64,000 nt of DNA from Tsukamurella ocularis (GCF_024807615.1 NZ_JANUCJ010000002.1:434001-498000), one strand, 5' to 3'. Counted from the stretch's first letter, positions 26,456-35,849 are shown. Made by a program: numbers and translations. Notes: generated by a model not told the origin, from the letters alone.

Positions 26456-27580
26456 TCAGTCGTCGATCGACACGACCACGCCGGGCACGGCGACGGTCTC
26501 GTACACGCGGATGACCTGCTCGGCGACGACGGACCAGTCGTAGCGCCACACCACCTCGGAGGCGTGGGTGACCAGCTCGGTGCGGCGGAAGTCGTCGTCG
26601 AGCAGCTCGACGATCGCGCGACCGAGGGCTGCACCGTCGCCGACCGGGAACAGACGGCCGGCCTCGCCCCCGTCGAGGACGCGCTCGAAGGCGTTGAGGT
26701 CGCTCGCGACGACGGCGGTGCCGGCGGCCATGGCCTCGACGAGGACGATGCCGAAGCTCTCGCCGCCGAGGTTGGGCGCAACATAGACGTCGGCGGAACG
26801 GAGCGCGGCGGCCTTCTCCCCGTCGGTGACGGCGCCCATGAGCCGCAGATGCTTCGCGTACGGCCCGGCGTCGCGCAGGAGCTTCTCCGAGTCGCCCCGA
26901 CCGATGACGAGCACCTCGACATCGGGTTGCGCCGCCACGATGGCCGGCAGCGCCTCGAGGAAGACGGCCATGCCCTTGCGCGGCTCGTCGTACCGGCCGA
27001 GGAAGAGCACCGTCTTGCCCGGCCGGGGATAGCCGGGCAGCGGATCGCCGTCGGCGAACGCGCGCACGTCGACGCCGTTGGGGATCTCGATGGCGTCGGA
27101 GCCGAGCGACTCCATCTGCCAGCGACGAGCCAGCTCGGAGACCGCGATCTTTCCGCGGATCTTCTCGTGCGACGGTCGCAGTACGCTCTGAAAGACCGAG
27201 AGCACCAGCGACTTCTCGGTGGAGGTGTGGAAGGTCGCGACGATGGGACCGTCGGCGATCGCCAGCGCCAGCATGCCGAGGCTCGGCGCGTTCGGCTCGT
27301 GCACATGGAGCACGTCGAACTCGCCGTTGCGGATCCACTTCCGCAGCCGACCGAAGGCCTTGGGACCGAAGGAGAGCCGAGAGACGGAGCCGTTGTACGG
27401 GATCGCGACGGCCTTGCCCGAGGAGACGGCGAAGTCGGGCAGCACCGTCTCCTTCGAGGACGGGGTGAGCACCGAGACCTCGTGTCCGCGCTCGATAAGT
27501 ACGCGCGCCAGGTCCACGACGTGCGCCTGGACCCCACCCGCGACGTCGAAGGAGTACGGGCAGATCATCCCGATCCGCAT
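26456..27580 (-). CDS. pimA: Phosphatidylinositol alpha-mannosyltransferase PimA
   Basis: PimA adds the first mannose from GDP-mannose to phosphatidylinositol at the inner membrane face, the first step of PIM and lipomannan synthesis. The 374-residue GT4 enzyme has the N-terminal MRIGMICPYSFDVAGGVQ, the catalytic-region HVHEPN around 119-124, and the C-terminal donor-binding site GESFGIVLVEAMAAG (around 275-290). The ATG at 27580 is used; its A overlaps the TGA of the PatA gene (TGATG). The gene order pgsA-patA-pimA is the mycobacterial one. Confidence 0.95.
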   Translation of the reverse strand: MRIGMICPYSFDVAGGVQAHVVDLARVLIERGHEVSVLTPSSKETVLPDFAVSSGKAVAIPYNGSVSRLSFGPKAFGRLRKWIRNGEFDVLHVHEPNAPSLGMLALAIADGPIVATFHTSTEKSLVLSVFQSVLRPSHEKIRGKIAVSELARRWQMESLGSDAIEIPNGVDVRAFADGDPLPGYPRPGKTVLFLGRYDEPRKGMAVFLEALPAIVAAQPDVEVLVIGRGDSEKLLRDAGPYAKHLRLMGAVTDGEKAAALRSADVYVAPNLGGESFGIVLVEAMAAGTAVVASDLNAFERVLDGGEAGRLFPVGDGAALGRAIVELLDDDFRRTELVTHASEVVWRYDWSVVAEQVIRVYETVAVPGVVVSIDD

Positions 27581-28497
27581 CAGCGCACCTCTGGGCCCTC
27601 GCCGAGGATTCGATCGCGTCGCGCCTGCGACCAGTCGGACTCCCACAGCGGCTGCAGCATGTGCCAGTCGGCGGGATGTTCAGCGATGTTGCGCTCGAAC
27701 GCGTGCGCCAGCTGCTGGGTGGCGCTCTCGATACCGCCGGACACATCGATGGGGGCCTCGGCCCTGAACCCCCAGGCGTCGCCCTCGAACCAGCAGTGCA
27801 CCGGCAACAACGGTGCGCCGGTGTCGATCGCGAGCTTCGCCGGGCCCGCGGGCATCCGGGTGCGCTCGCCGAAAAAGGTGACGGGCACGCCGTGCCGCGC
27901 GAGGTCGCGCTCGCCGAGCAGGCAGATCGGGCGGCCCTCGCGCAGTCGTTGCGCCAAGGCCTGCATCGGCGGCTGCTCGCCACCGGAGAGAGGGAAGATC
28001 TCGAAGCCCAGCGACTCTCGGTACTCGACGAACCGCCGGAACAGCGACTCGGGCTTGAGCCGCTCGGCGACCGTGGCGAACCGCCCGTACTTCTGCGCGA
28101 GCCACACCCCGGCCATGTCCCAGTTCCCGCTGTGCGGCAGCGCCAGCACCGCGCCGGTGCCCGCGTCCATCGCCTCGTGCAGGCTGGGCACGTCCACGTA
28201 CTGATCGAGCCGCGCGCCCAGCTCCACGAGGTCCATCGACGGCAGCCGGAAGGACTCACGCCAGTACCGCGCGTAGGAGCGCGAGGACTCCTCGATCAGA
28301 CTCTGCGGCACCGCGTCCGGGGTGGTGCCGAGCACGCGCGCGAGATTCTTGCGCAGCTGCGTGTTGTCGCCCCGCGCGCCGATCCGCCCGCCCACGTCGT
28401 CGATGAGGAACTTCGCGGCGAACTCCGGCATCCGCTTGGTCACGGCCCAGCCGGTGCGGTAGGCGATATCTGCGACCTCTTCGCGCGGATCGATCAC
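27580..28497 (-). CDS. PIM acyltransferase PatA-like (phosphatidylinositol mannoside acyltransferase)
   Basis: PatA acylates the mannose that PimA attaches to phosphatidylinositol, using palmitoyl-CoA. The 305-residue protein belongs to the LpxL/HtrB acyltransferase family, with the HSGNWD motif (around residues 118-123) and the distal GERDLARHG and FFGERTRMPAG stretches. GTG start at 28497 overlaps the pgsA stop (GTGA) and the stop overlaps the pimA start, so the three genes are coupled. Peripheral inner-membrane location is expected from the family. Confidence 0.93.
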   Translation of the reverse strand: MIDPREEVADIAYRTGWAVTKRMPEFAAKFLIDDVGGRIGARGDNTQLRKNLARVLGTTPDAVPQSLIEESSRSYARYWRESFRLPSMDLVELGARLDQYVDVPSLHEAMDAGTGAVLALPHSGNWDMAGVWLAQKYGRFATVAERLKPESLFRRFVEYRESLGFEIFPLSGGEQPPMQALAQRLREGRPICLLGERDLARHGVPVTFFGERTRMPAGPAKLAIDTGAPLLPVHCWFEGDAWGFRAEAPIDVSGGIESATQQLAHAFERNIAEHPADWHMLQPLWESDWSQARRDRILGEGPEVR

Positions 28498-29150
28498 GCC
28501 TGTCCCCCTCGCTGCGCGGCTGCCTGCGGCAGCGGCAGCAGGTCGGTCGCGCCGGGCGAGCGGCGGACGGTCAGGGCCCGCTGGAGAACGGTGACGATGC
28601 TGGTCACGGCGAGCAGCCACATCGCGACGTGGATCGCCCACCAGACGCCCATACCTGTGACGCCCGCGCCCACGAGCACGATGATGAGACGCTCCGGACG
28701 CTCGATCCAGCCACCGTCGCCCTTGAGCCCGGAGGCCTCGGCCCGCGCCTTCGCGTAGCTGATCACCTGCGAGGTGACCAGGCAGATCAGGGTGGCGATC
28801 AGCAGGTTGTAGCGGTTGTCCGCAGTGTTCACGGCCCACCAGGCCAGGCCGGCGAAGATCGCGCCGTCGGCCACGCGGTCGCACGTGGCGTCGAGCCAGG
28901 CCCCGAACCGGGTGCCGCCGCCGCGGACGCGGGCCATGGCCCCGTCGAGCATGTCGAACATGACGAAGAACCAGATGATCAGCGTGCCGACGAACAGGTG
29001 GTCGGTCGGAAAGAGCCACAGTGCCGCTGTCACGGAGCACGCGGTGCCGAAGAGCGTCACCGCATCCGGCGTCAACCCGATCCGGATCAGCACCTTCGCG
29101 ATCGGGTGGGTGACCGTGGAGACCGCCTCACGACTGAAGATCGACGACAC
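28494..29150 (-). CDS. pgsA: Phosphatidylinositol phosphate synthase PgsA
   Basis: This CDP-alcohol phosphatidyltransferase joins CDP-diacylglycerol and inositol phosphate, feeding PIM synthesis. The 218-residue membrane protein carries the complete family motif: Asp66, Asp69-Gly70, Ala73-Arg74, Gly83, Asp87 and Asp91, with Asp91 the presumed catalytic base. About six hydrophobic segments are visible. GTG start at 29150 lies two bases after the HIT gene stop. Assignment as the inositol-phosphate enzyme rests on the PatA/PimA neighbours. Confidence 0.94.
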   Translation of the reverse strand: MSSIFSREAVSTVTHPIAKVLIRIGLTPDAVTLFGTACSVTAALWLFPTDHLFVGTLIIWFFVMFDMLDGAMARVRGGGTRFGAWLDATCDRVADGAIFAGLAWWAVNTADNRYNLLIATLICLVTSQVISYAKARAEASGLKGDGGWIERPERLIIVLVGAGVTGMGVWWAIHVAMWLLAVTSIVTVLQRALTVRRSPGATDLLPLPQAAAQRGGQA

Positions 29151-29152
29151 TG

Positions 29153-29713
29153 CTAGACCTCCTCCCAGGCCTTCGCCATCAGCGCCCGGGTCTGTCCGAG
29201 GAGCTGCGGCATCACCTTAGTGCCCGAGAGCACCGTGATGTAGTTCGCGTCACCGGGCCAGCGCGGCACGATGTGCTGGTGCAGGTGCTCGGCGATCGAA
29301 CCGCCGCCCGACCGGCCCAGGTTGAAGCCCACGTTGAACGCCGCCGGCCGCGAGATCCGCTTGATCACGCGGATGGTCTTCTGGGTGAGCTTGATCAGCT
29401 CGAAAGCCTCGTCATCGGTGAGGTCCTCCAGCTCCGCGACCTGCCGGTACGGCACCACCATGCAGTGGCCCGGGTTGTACGGGAACAGGTTGAGCACCAC
29501 GTAGCAGTGCTCGCCGCGGGCCACGATCAGCCCGTCCTCGTCGGCCAGCTTGGGGATCTCGAGGAAGGCGGTGCTGCCCTCCGGGACGGGAGGGGAATCG
29601 ACGAGGTACCGCATCCGGTACGGCGTCCAGAGCCGCTCGATGCTCTCGTCACCGTCGCCGACCCCGAAGTCGGTGTGCGCGCCGCGCGCGTCGCCGTCCG
29701 TGGCGTCCGTCAT
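29153..29713 (-). CDS. HIT-family diadenosine tetraphosphate phosphorylase (Rv2613c-like)
   Basis: A 186-residue HIT protein. The catalytic triad HxHxH is His143, His145 and His147 in AEHLHQHIVPRW. Its position between thrS and pgsA is that of Rv2613c, which phosphorolyses Ap4A. Ap4A is a by-product of aminoacyl-tRNA synthetases, so a place next to thrS makes sense. The ATG at 29713 is preceded by AGGGGAGAGG about seven bases upstream. Confidence 0.92.
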   Translation of the reverse strand: MTDATDGDARGAHTDFGVGDGDESIERLWTPYRMRYLVDSPPVPEGSTAFLEIPKLADEDGLIVARGEHCYVVLNLFPYNPGHCMVVPYRQVAELEDLTDDEAFELIKLTQKTIRVIKRISRPAAFNVGFNLGRSGGGSIAEHLHQHIVPRWPGDANYITVLSGTKVMPQLLGQTRALMAKAWEEV

Positions 29714-29747
29714 CGATTCCTCTCCCCTGTCGTCCCTGCGGCCCCGG

Positions 29748-31793
29748 TCAGGCGATGCCGACGGTGGCCTCCGCCGGGCCCAGCAGCTCGGCGGTCGGGG
29801 ACTCGTTGCGGCGCGAGTGGACCCAGTGGACGATCCGCTGCACGGCGTCGTCGACGGGTACCTGGTTGACCTGGGTGCCGTCGCGGAACCGGAAGCTGAC
29901 CGCGCCGGCGTCGCGGTCGGTCTCGCCCGCGAGCAGCATGAACGGCACCTTCTGCGTGGTGTGATTGCGGATCTTCTTCTGCATCCGGTCATCGCTGTGG
30001 TCGACCTCGGCGCGGATCCCGTGCTTCTTGAGTTCGCGGATCACCGTCTCCAGGTGATCCCCGAACTGCTCGGCGACGGGGATGCCGACCACCTGCTGGG
30101 GCGCCAGCCACGCGGGGAAGGCGCCGGCGTAGTGCTCGGTGAGGACGCCGAAGAAGCGCTCGATCGAACCGAACAGCGCGCGGTGGATCATCACCGGGCG
30201 TTGCTTGGTGCCGTCGGGCGCGGTGTACTCGAGCTCGAACCGCTCGGGCAGGTTGAAGTCCAGCTGGATGGTGGACATCTGCCAGGTGCGGCCGAGCGCG
30301 TCCTTCGCCTGGACGGAGATCTTCGGGCCGTAGAAGGCGGCGCCGCCCGGATCCGGCACCAGGTCGAGGCCCGAGGCCTCGGCGACCTGCTGGAGCGTCT
30401 TGGTGGCCTCCTCCCACACGTCGTCGGCGCCGACATACTTCTGCGGATCCTTCGTGGACAGCTCGAGGTAGAAGTCGTCGAGGCCGTAGTCCTTGAGCAG
30501 CGAGAGCACGAACTCGAGGGTCGTGGTCAGCTCCTCGTGCATCTGCTCCTTGGTGCAGTAGATATGGGCATCGTCCTGCGTCATGCCGCGCACGCGGGTC
30601 AGGCCGTGGATCACACCGGACTTCTCGTACCGGTACACGGAGCCGAACTCGAAGAGCCGCAACGGAAGCTCCCGGTACGAGCGGCCACGGGCGTCGAAGA
30701 TCAGATTGTGCATCGGGCAGTTCATCGGCTTGACGTAGTAGTCCTGACCGGGCTTGGTGACGTTGCCCTCGTCGTCGTACTCCGCGTCGAGGTGCATGGC
30801 CGGGAACATCCCGTCCTTGTACCAATCCAGGTGCCCCGACACCTCGTAGAGCGTGCTCTTGGTGAGGTGCGGGGTGTTGACGAAGTCGTAGCCGGCGTCG
30901 ATGTGTCGCTGACGGGAGTACTCCTCCAGCTCCTTGCGGATGATGCCGCCCTTGGGATGGAAGACCGGCAGGCCGGAGCCGAGCTCGTCCGGGAAGCTGA
31001 AGAGGTCCAGCTCGGCGCCGAGCTTGCGGTGGTCGCGCTTCTCCGCCTCGGCGAGGAGCTCCAAGTACTCGTCCATCGCCTCGGGCGATTCCCAGGCGGT
31101 GCCGTAGACGCGCTGCAGGTCAGCGTTGTTCTGGTCGCCGCGCCAGTACGCGGCGGAGCTGCGGGTCAGTTTGACCGCGGGGATGTACTTGGTGGTGGGC
31201 ACGTGCGGGCCGCGGCACAGGTCGCCCCAGATCAGCTCGCCGGTGCGGGGATTGAGGTTGTCGTAGGCGGTGAGCTCGGCGCCGCCGACCTCCATGACCT
31301 CGCTGTCGTCGGCCGCGCCCTTGTCGTCGATGAGCTCGAGCTTGTAGGGCTCCCCCGCCAGCTCGGCGCGGGCCTCGTCCTTGCTCGCGTAAACGCGGCG
31401 ACTGAACTTCTGCCCCGCTTTGATGATCTGCTTCATCTTCTTCTCGAGGCTCTTGAGATCCTCGGGCGTGAAGGGCTCGGCGACGTCGAAGTCGTAGTAG
31501 AAGCCGTCCTTGATCGGCGGGCCGATGCCCAGCTTGGTGCCGGGGAAACCATCCTGCACGGCCTGCGCGAGGACGTGCGCCGCCGAGTGGCGGATCACGC
31601 TGCGCCCGTCCTCCGTGTTCGCCGCGACGGCCTCGACCTCGGTGTCGGTCTCGGGGATCCAGCTCAGGTCCTTGAGGGTGCCGTCCGTGGTCTTGACGAC
31701 GACGACGGCCTCGGGGCCCTTGTTCGGCAGGTCCAGATCGCGCATGGCGGCCCCGGCGGCGATTCCTGCCGGGACGACGAAGGTGGTGCTCAC
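29748..31793 (-). CDS. thrS: Threonyl-tRNA synthetase
   Basis: ThrS charges tRNA-Thr and edits mischarged Ser. The 681-residue protein shows a TGS domain (about 1-60), the editing domain with [11 protein letters not shown] and the SRRV region, the class II core with the zinc-binding KPMNCPMHN and motif 2 stretch [11 protein letters not shown], and the C-terminal anticodon-binding domain (about 575-681). The GTG at 31793 is preferred over ATG at 31808 because AGGAG stands four bases before it while the ATG has no ribosome site. No T-box leader is seen upstream. Confidence 0.95.
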   Translation of the reverse strand: MSTTFVVPAGIAAGAAMRDLDLPNKGPEAVVVVKTTDGTLKDLSWIPETDTEVEAVAANTEDGRSVIRHSAAHVLAQAVQDGFPGTKLGIGPPIKDGFYYDFDVAEPFTPEDLKSLEKKMKQIIKAGQKFSRRVYASKDEARAELAGEPYKLELIDDKGAADDSEVMEVGGAELTAYDNLNPRTGELIWGDLCRGPHVPTTKYIPAVKLTRSSAAYWRGDQNNADLQRVYGTAWESPEAMDEYLELLAEAEKRDHRKLGAELDLFSFPDELGSGLPVFHPKGGIIRKELEEYSRQRHIDAGYDFVNTPHLTKSTLYEVSGHLDWYKDGMFPAMHLDAEYDDEGNVTKPGQDYYVKPMNCPMHNLIFDARGRSYRELPLRLFEFGSVYRYEKSGVIHGLTRVRGMTQDDAHIYCTKEQMHEELTTTLEFVLSLLKDYGLDDFYLELSTKDPQKYVGADDVWEEATKTLQQVAEASGLDLVPDPGGAAFYGPKISVQAKDALGRTWQMSTIQLDFNLPERFELEYTAPDGTKQRPVMIHRALFGSIERFFGVLTEHYAGAFPAWLAPQQVVGIPVAEQFGDHLETVIRELKKHGIRAEVDHSDDRMQKKIRNHTTQKVPFMLLAGETDRDAGAVSFRFRDGTQVNQVPVDDAVQRIVHWVHSRRNESPTAELLGPAEATVGIA

Positions 31794-31895
31794 AGTGCTC
31801 CTAGTCATGTAGCGGGCGGCATACCTGGCCGCACGCGGTTGTCAGTGGATCCGATCCTATCGGTCACCGCGCGTGCCGCTCGCCGGAGGCGATGC

Positions 31896-32408
31896 TCAGG
31901 CGAGCCGCGTCCGCCGCTCGTCCGGCGTCTGCCGGGGGCAGCTGAGGCACTTCGCCATGCCGGGGCACAGGTAGAGCAGGCAGCACGAGCCCCGTCGGAC
32001 GACGGTGCCGCGCCCGGGCACCTCCTCGAACCGCGCCGGCGGCGCCGCGGGACCGCACGCGCGCAGCAGATCGTCGGCAACGGTCCGCGGTTCGGCGGTC
32101 TCGAGCGCGGCCGACGCGATCGAGTCGGTCGCGATGGCCCAGAGGGAGCGCCGCGAGGCACCCGACTCGGCCGCGAGAGCGGGGACGAGGCGGTGGCAGG
32201 CGCGGGCGAGGTCGAGGCCGGGGTCGTCCGACGGCGCCGTCTCCCCCACCTCGGGCCAGCCTCCCGCGCCGGACCGGACGACCGCCGACGCGGCGTCCCG
32301 CCCGGCGGCGGCCACGCGGGCGAGCGCTCCCGACAGGGCGTACCAGTACAGGACTCCGGCGACGCGGTCGTCGGGAGCCGCCACCGAACGACGGAGTTCC
32401 GCGATCAC
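31896..32408 (-). CDS. (2Fe-2S)-binding protein with FhuF-like C-terminus
   Basis: A 170-residue protein whose C-terminus has the FhuF-type iron-sulfur signature CC-x10-C-x2-C: Cys142, Cys143, Cys154 and Cys157, with an extra Cys148 between them. FhuF proteins reduce ferric siderophores. The N-terminal part is helical and lacks most of the full-length FhuF fold, so this may be a shortened relative. The GTG at 32408 overlaps the stop of the PGPGW gene (GTGA), which decides the start. Confidence 0.75.
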   Translation of the reverse strand: MIAELRRSVAAPDDRVAGVLYWYALSGALARVAAAGRDAASAVVRSGAGGWPEVGETAPSDDPGLDLARACHRLVPALAAESGASRRSLWAIATDSIASAALETAEPRTVADDLLRACGPAAPPARFEEVPGRGTVVRRGSCCLLYLCPGMAKCLSCPRQTPDERRTRLA

Positions 32409-32827
32409 CCGAAGAGCGGGCTGGCTAGCCAGGGCCACTGGATGTCGAACCACCCGCCGATCATCGCGGCCGCGCCCAGCAGCCAGACGGTGGCCAGCAC
32501 GATGAGGCAGGTCCCGACGCCGAATGCGCCCTTGACGAGGATGTTCTGGCGGGATAGCCACGCGGCGAAGCGGTCGTAGCGTTCGCGGGCGAAGTGCAGA
32601 AGTCGGTGCGCCCACTCGAATTCCGTGGCGAGGATACCGAGACCGGCGAAGACGATCAGCCAGCCCGGCCCCGGGTACGGGATCGCGATGATGCCGGCGA
32701 TGAGCACGATTCCGCCGATGACGCCGACGCAGATGCGCCAAGCGAGCGTGCCGTGCCGGGACGCTTTGATCCGTGCGCGCCACGCGCGCGGACCGCTCCG
32801 CGGCAACTCCTTCTGCTGGTCATGCAT
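32405..32827 (-). CDS. PGPGW-family transmembrane protein (TIGR02611-like)
   Basis: A 140-residue membrane protein found across actinobacteria and of unknown function. The family hallmark PYPGPGWLIVFAGLGILATEFEWA begins near residue 50; I give it here only as a core, PGPGW, with the conserved LGILATEFEWA shortly after. There are three hydrophobic segments (about 30-48, 55-70 and 98-120), and the N-terminus is basic. It is coupled to the following iron-sulfur protein. Confidence 0.82.
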   Translation of the reverse strand: MHDQQKELPRSGPRAWRARIKASRHGTLAWRICVGVIGGIVLIAGIIAIPYPGPGWLIVFAGLGILATEFEWAHRLLHFARERYDRFAAWLSRQNILVKGAFGVGTCLIVLATVWLLGAAAMIGGWFDIQWPWLASPLFG

Positions 32828-32845
32828 GATTCCACGGTACCGGCG

Positions 32846-33568
32846 TCAGCCGGCGACCTCTTCGAGCAGCGGGAGTGCAACGGCGTCCGCGATCGCGGGC
32901 GCGACGGCCTGCAGCTCGGCGTCGAGGATCTGCACCGCCACGCCGAATGCCTTGGCCACAGCGCCCGCGTCGCGGGATGCGGTCTCGGTGGCGCGGATCC
33001 GATCGCGGTCTGCGGGCTCCAGGTACCCGGGCGGAGCGCCGGTGCGGGCGCCCGCGAGGGCAATGAGTGCGTCGCGGAGTTCGTCGAGCGCGAGGGCCGC
33101 GGACGGCCCGTTGCCGCGGTGTAGCTCGGCGCGAGTGCGGAGCGCGGCGAGCCACGCGGGTCCGACCAGATCTGGGTAGCCCGACGGTGCCGCCGCCTGC
33201 GGTCCGGTGGGACCGAAGACCTGGCGGAAGGGCTCGCCCGGCCGCGGCCCGAACCGGGCCGCGGGCACGATCGCGATTCGCGCGGTGAGCAGGTCCGAGA
33301 GCAGGAAGACGATGCCGGTCGCGTCCACGGTGTGGTGGATCGCACCGAAGTCGCGATACATCCGCTCGGTCCACCGATCCCGGAGATCACCGATCGCGAG
33401 ATCCGGTGCGACAGCGAGCATCAGGTCGATGCCGGCGAACGCGTCGAGCATCCCCGCCGCCGCAGCGCCGACCACGGCCCCTGCCGGAACGCCCTCCGTC
33501 GCTTCGGCGGCGGCGATCAATCGGTTGCCGACGTCCTGTCGTTGCATCGCAGTGAACATGCCGTTCAC
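32846..33568 (-). CDS. Hypothetical protein, possible degenerate nucleotidyltransferase fold
   Basis: A 240-residue soluble protein. The N-terminal part has an Ala/Gly-rich strand followed by GIDLMLAVAP (around 46-55) and a WTERMY stretch. This vaguely recalls nucleotidyltransferases, which use a GS-x-D-x-D core, but the serine is absent and only one Asp is clear. I would not assign activity. The rest is helical. GTG start at 33568. It is the first gene of the three-gene minus-strand set and borders the AT-rich region upstream of the secreted protein. Confidence 0.6.
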   Translation of the reverse strand: MNGMFTAMQRQDVGNRLIAAAEATEGVPAGAVVGAAAAGMLDAFAGIDLMLAVAPDLAIGDLRDRWTERMYRDFGAIHHTVDATGIVFLLSDLLTARIAIVPAARFGPRPGEPFRQVFGPTGPQAAAPSGYPDLVGPAWLAALRTRAELHRGNGPSAALALDELRDALIALAGARTGAPPGYLEPADRDRIRATETASRDAGAVAKAFGVAVQILDAELQAVAPAIADAVALPLLEEVAG

Positions 33569-34001
33569 GATAACGGGCCGGGCGGGGCGACGCGGAGCAG
33601 CGGCCCGAGTGCACGCACATCCGCTTGTTCGAATTAGATCTTTAGCATGTCTATACGGCCATTGATTGCGCTTGCGATCGCCATTCCCTCACTCTCAAAC
33701 GGTTACGAATACGCCGATTGGCCAGCGCGGTTAGATCGCAAACAACTGTAACGGGTTCTGTTAGATCTCTTAGGATTTCGCTACTGGTCAGTAGCTCAAA
33801 TCGGTTTGAGTGAATAGCTTCGAAAGCTATTGGGAAACCGTGGAAATACTGATAACTTCAGAACTCCCAGGAGATGCACAGGCGCCGCTTTAGGCACTCG
33901 CACCGAGCGCAGACGCCTCTATTTTCTGCTGGGTCCACATCCCTACCGACCGGCACACTCGATCGAGCGTGCCGAACCTTCATGAACCGGAGGTCCTCCC
34001 C
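33569..34001. promoter_or_regulatory. AT-rich intergenic region with repeated motifs
   Basis: This 430-base stretch is clearly richer in A and T than its neighbours, mostly between 33630 and 33900. It holds three copies of TTAGATC (33634-33640, 33731-33737, 33761-33767). The last two sit in GTTAGATC repeats exactly 30 bases apart. Next come three consecutive inverted repeats (33780-33831). No gene is seen in it. It must contain the promoter of the secreted-protein gene and probably a structured leader. Confidence 0.6.
33780..33831 (+). repeat. Three consecutive perfect inverted repeats
   Basis: GCTACTG-GT-CAGTAGC (33780-33795), CTCAAA-TCGG-TTTGAG (33795-33810) and AATAGCTT-CGA-AAGCTATT (33813-33831) follow one another almost without gaps. 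Each has perfect arms of six to eight bases. As RNA they would form three adjacent hairpins; as DNA they could be operators. They end about 170 bases before the secreted-protein start. Confidence 0.65.
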
Positions 34002-35417
34002 ATGTCCCCTTCGTCACCCAAGCACGCTCGGAAGACGGTGCGCCGCAGCGCTGTTGCTGCCACTGCCGTCGCGGCAGCTGCAACGCTTACCGTCGCAACT
34101 CCGGCGACCGCGAACGCCGCACCCACTGGTATTCCGCAGGTCGATGCCATCCTCGCTGCCGCCCCGCTCCTCCCCGGCGGCATTCCGCTGGCGACGATTC
34201 CGATCATCGCGCCGCAGATCAACCAGGGCGTCGCGGCCTGGAACCAGATTCCCGTTCTCGGCGGCCTCATCCCGGTGAGCAACACGTCGGGCGCGATCGT
34301 TTCTTCGGGTCAGGTGCCGGGCGCACCGGCCGGTTGGCTCGGCGTCGGCCAGCAGGACACCTTCGCGGCCGGTGCTCCGCTGGGCCTCGGCGGTCTCTCC
34401 AGCACCACCTACGGTCTGGTCGGTGTCGGTCCGGGGCTCGGCGTCGGCAGCGTCGGCGGCAACGTCACCACCATCAACGGCCCGTTGGGGAGTGCGCTGG
34501 GCCTGAACACCTCCCTCAGCGCGATCACTGCAGGCGGCCTCACCACGTGGACGCCGTCCCTCGGACTCAATGCGACCGCGCCGCTGGGCCTCGGCGGTGC
34601 GACCGCGACGATCGTGCCGGTGACGGTGACGTACGGCGCCAACACGTTCATCGTGGGCCTCCCCGCCATCAACCTGGGCCTCACCACTCCGCTGGGCGGC
34701 GGCAACCTCGTTCTGAACCTCGGCAGCATCGGGTTCCAGAACGGCCAGCTGGTCCTCGTCACGCCGAGCCTGAGCGGCACCGTCACCACCCCGCTCGGCG
34801 GCGGAACCGTCGGCGTGACGCCCGGGACGATCACCGTCGGGACCGGCGGCCTCACCGTCGACGCTCCGGACGTGACGGCCGGCGTGAACGTCGGCAATGT
34901 CGTCACCGCAGGGCTCAACGTCAACGGTGGCGGCGGCAGCGTCACCCCGGCCGGCGTCTCGGTCACCGGACCGTCCGGGACCGGCACCGTCTCGACACCG
35001 GTAGGTACGGGCACCGTCACGGCCAGCACGGGCAGCGCCTCCGCGGGCTCGAACGGCGTCTCGGTGACCGGCCCCGCCGCCAGCGGCACGGTCACCACCC
35101 CGGTCGGCGTCAGCGGCGGCGCCGCGGTATCGACGGGTTCGGCGACCGTCGCGACCAACGGCGATACCACGGTGACCGGCCCGACGGCCACGGGCAACGT
35201 CAGCACGCCGGCCGGCAGCGCAAGCGGCCACGTGGAGACCGGCAGCGCGTCGGTCAGCCCGAGCACCGGCACGGCGTCGGTGACCGGCCCGTCGGCCGGT
35301 GCCGAGGTGACCACGCCGGCCACCGGCAGCCACGGCGTCGAGGCCGACACCGGTTCGGCCACGGCCAGCTCCAGCGGCGTCAGCGTCACCGACACTCCCT
35401 CGGTGGACGTGCACTGA
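34002..35417 (+). CDS. Secreted Gly/Ser/Thr/Val-rich repeat protein
   Basis: A 471-residue exported protein of unknown function. It has a Sec-type signal peptide (basic start, Ala-rich core, likely cleavage after Ala39 in ANA). Residues about 45-310 are rich in Gly, Leu, Thr and Asn with short repeats such as TTPLGGG. Residues about 310-465 form four or five imperfect repeats of roughly 35 residues built on VTGP and STP or TTP followed by TGSA. No LPXTG, membrane anchor or cysteine is seen. GGAGG nine bases before the ATG at 34002 decides the start over the ATG at 33969-frame positions. Probably a surface or matrix protein. Confidence 0.8.
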   Translation: MSPSSPKHARKTVRRSAVAATAVAAAATLTVATPATANAAPTGIPQVDAILAAAPLLPGGIPLATIPIIAPQINQGVAAWNQIPVLGGLIPVSNTSGAIVSSGQVPGAPAGWLGVGQQDTFAAGAPLGLGGLSSTTYGLVGVGPGLGVGSVGGNVTTINGPLGSALGLNTSLSAITAGGLTTWTPSLGLNATAPLGLGGATATIVPVTVTYGANTFIVGLPAINLGLTTPLGGGNLVLNLGSIGFQNGQLVLVTPSLSGTVTTPLGGGTVGVTPGTITVGTGGLTVDAPDVTAGVNVGNVVTAGLNVNGGGGSVTPAGVSVTGPSGTGTVSTPVGTGTVTASTGSASAGSNGVSVTGPAASGTVTTPVGVSGGAAVSTGSATVATNGDTTVTGPTATGNVSTPAGSASGHVETGSASVSPSTGTASVTGPSAGAEVTTPATGSHGVEADTGSATASSSGVSVTDTPSVDVH

Positions 35418-35488
35418 TACCCGCTGTGACCGACCGAGCGGCGGCCGGGGTGTTCACACCCCGGCCGCCATCGGCGTATCTTTCGACG

Positions 35489-35830
35489 ATGAGCACCGAC
35501 TGGCGAGAGCACACCGTCGAGCAGATCCGCGGCCTGATCCTGGAGACCGAGCCGGATGCCGTCGAAGAAGTGAAGTGGCGCAAGCCCTCCAATCCTGACG
35601 GCGTGCCGACGTTCTCGCTCGGCGGCCTGCTCTGCACCGTCGAGACCTACAAGGACAAGGTCAAGGTGACTTTCGCCAAGGGGGCCTCGATCGAGGATCC
35701 CGCGGGGCTGTTCAACGCGAGCCTCACGGCCGGCACCCGCCGAGCCATCGACATCACGGAGTCCGACGCGCTCGACGAACCAGCCTTCCGTGATCTGATC
35801 ACTCGCGCAGCGGCGCTGAATCGGTCCTGA
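35489..35830 (+). CDS. DUF1801 domain protein
   Basis: A 113-residue protein of the DUF1801 (YdhG-like) family, recognisable by the N-terminal dimension EQIRGLILETEPDAVEEVKW and the following TFSLGGLLCTVETYKDKVKVTF. The fold resembles frataxin-like or iron-chaperone proteins in some reports, but the function is unknown. ATG at 35489 is used; the upstream open frame runs through the secreted-protein gene in another frame. It stands 71 bases after that gene on the same strand. Confidence 0.8.
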   Translation: MSTDWREHTVEQIRGLILETEPDAVEEVKWRKPSNPDGVPTFSLGGLLCTVETYKDKVKVTFAKGASIEDPAGLFNASLTAGTRRAIDITESDALDEPAFRDLITRAAALNRS

Positions 35831-35849
35831 CCCGAGGATCGGCGCACCG

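Noticed and set aside
32846-33568. The unknown protein as an active nucleotidyltransferase
   Set aside because: The GS core and the second catalytic Asp are not present, so only a loose fold resemblance remains.
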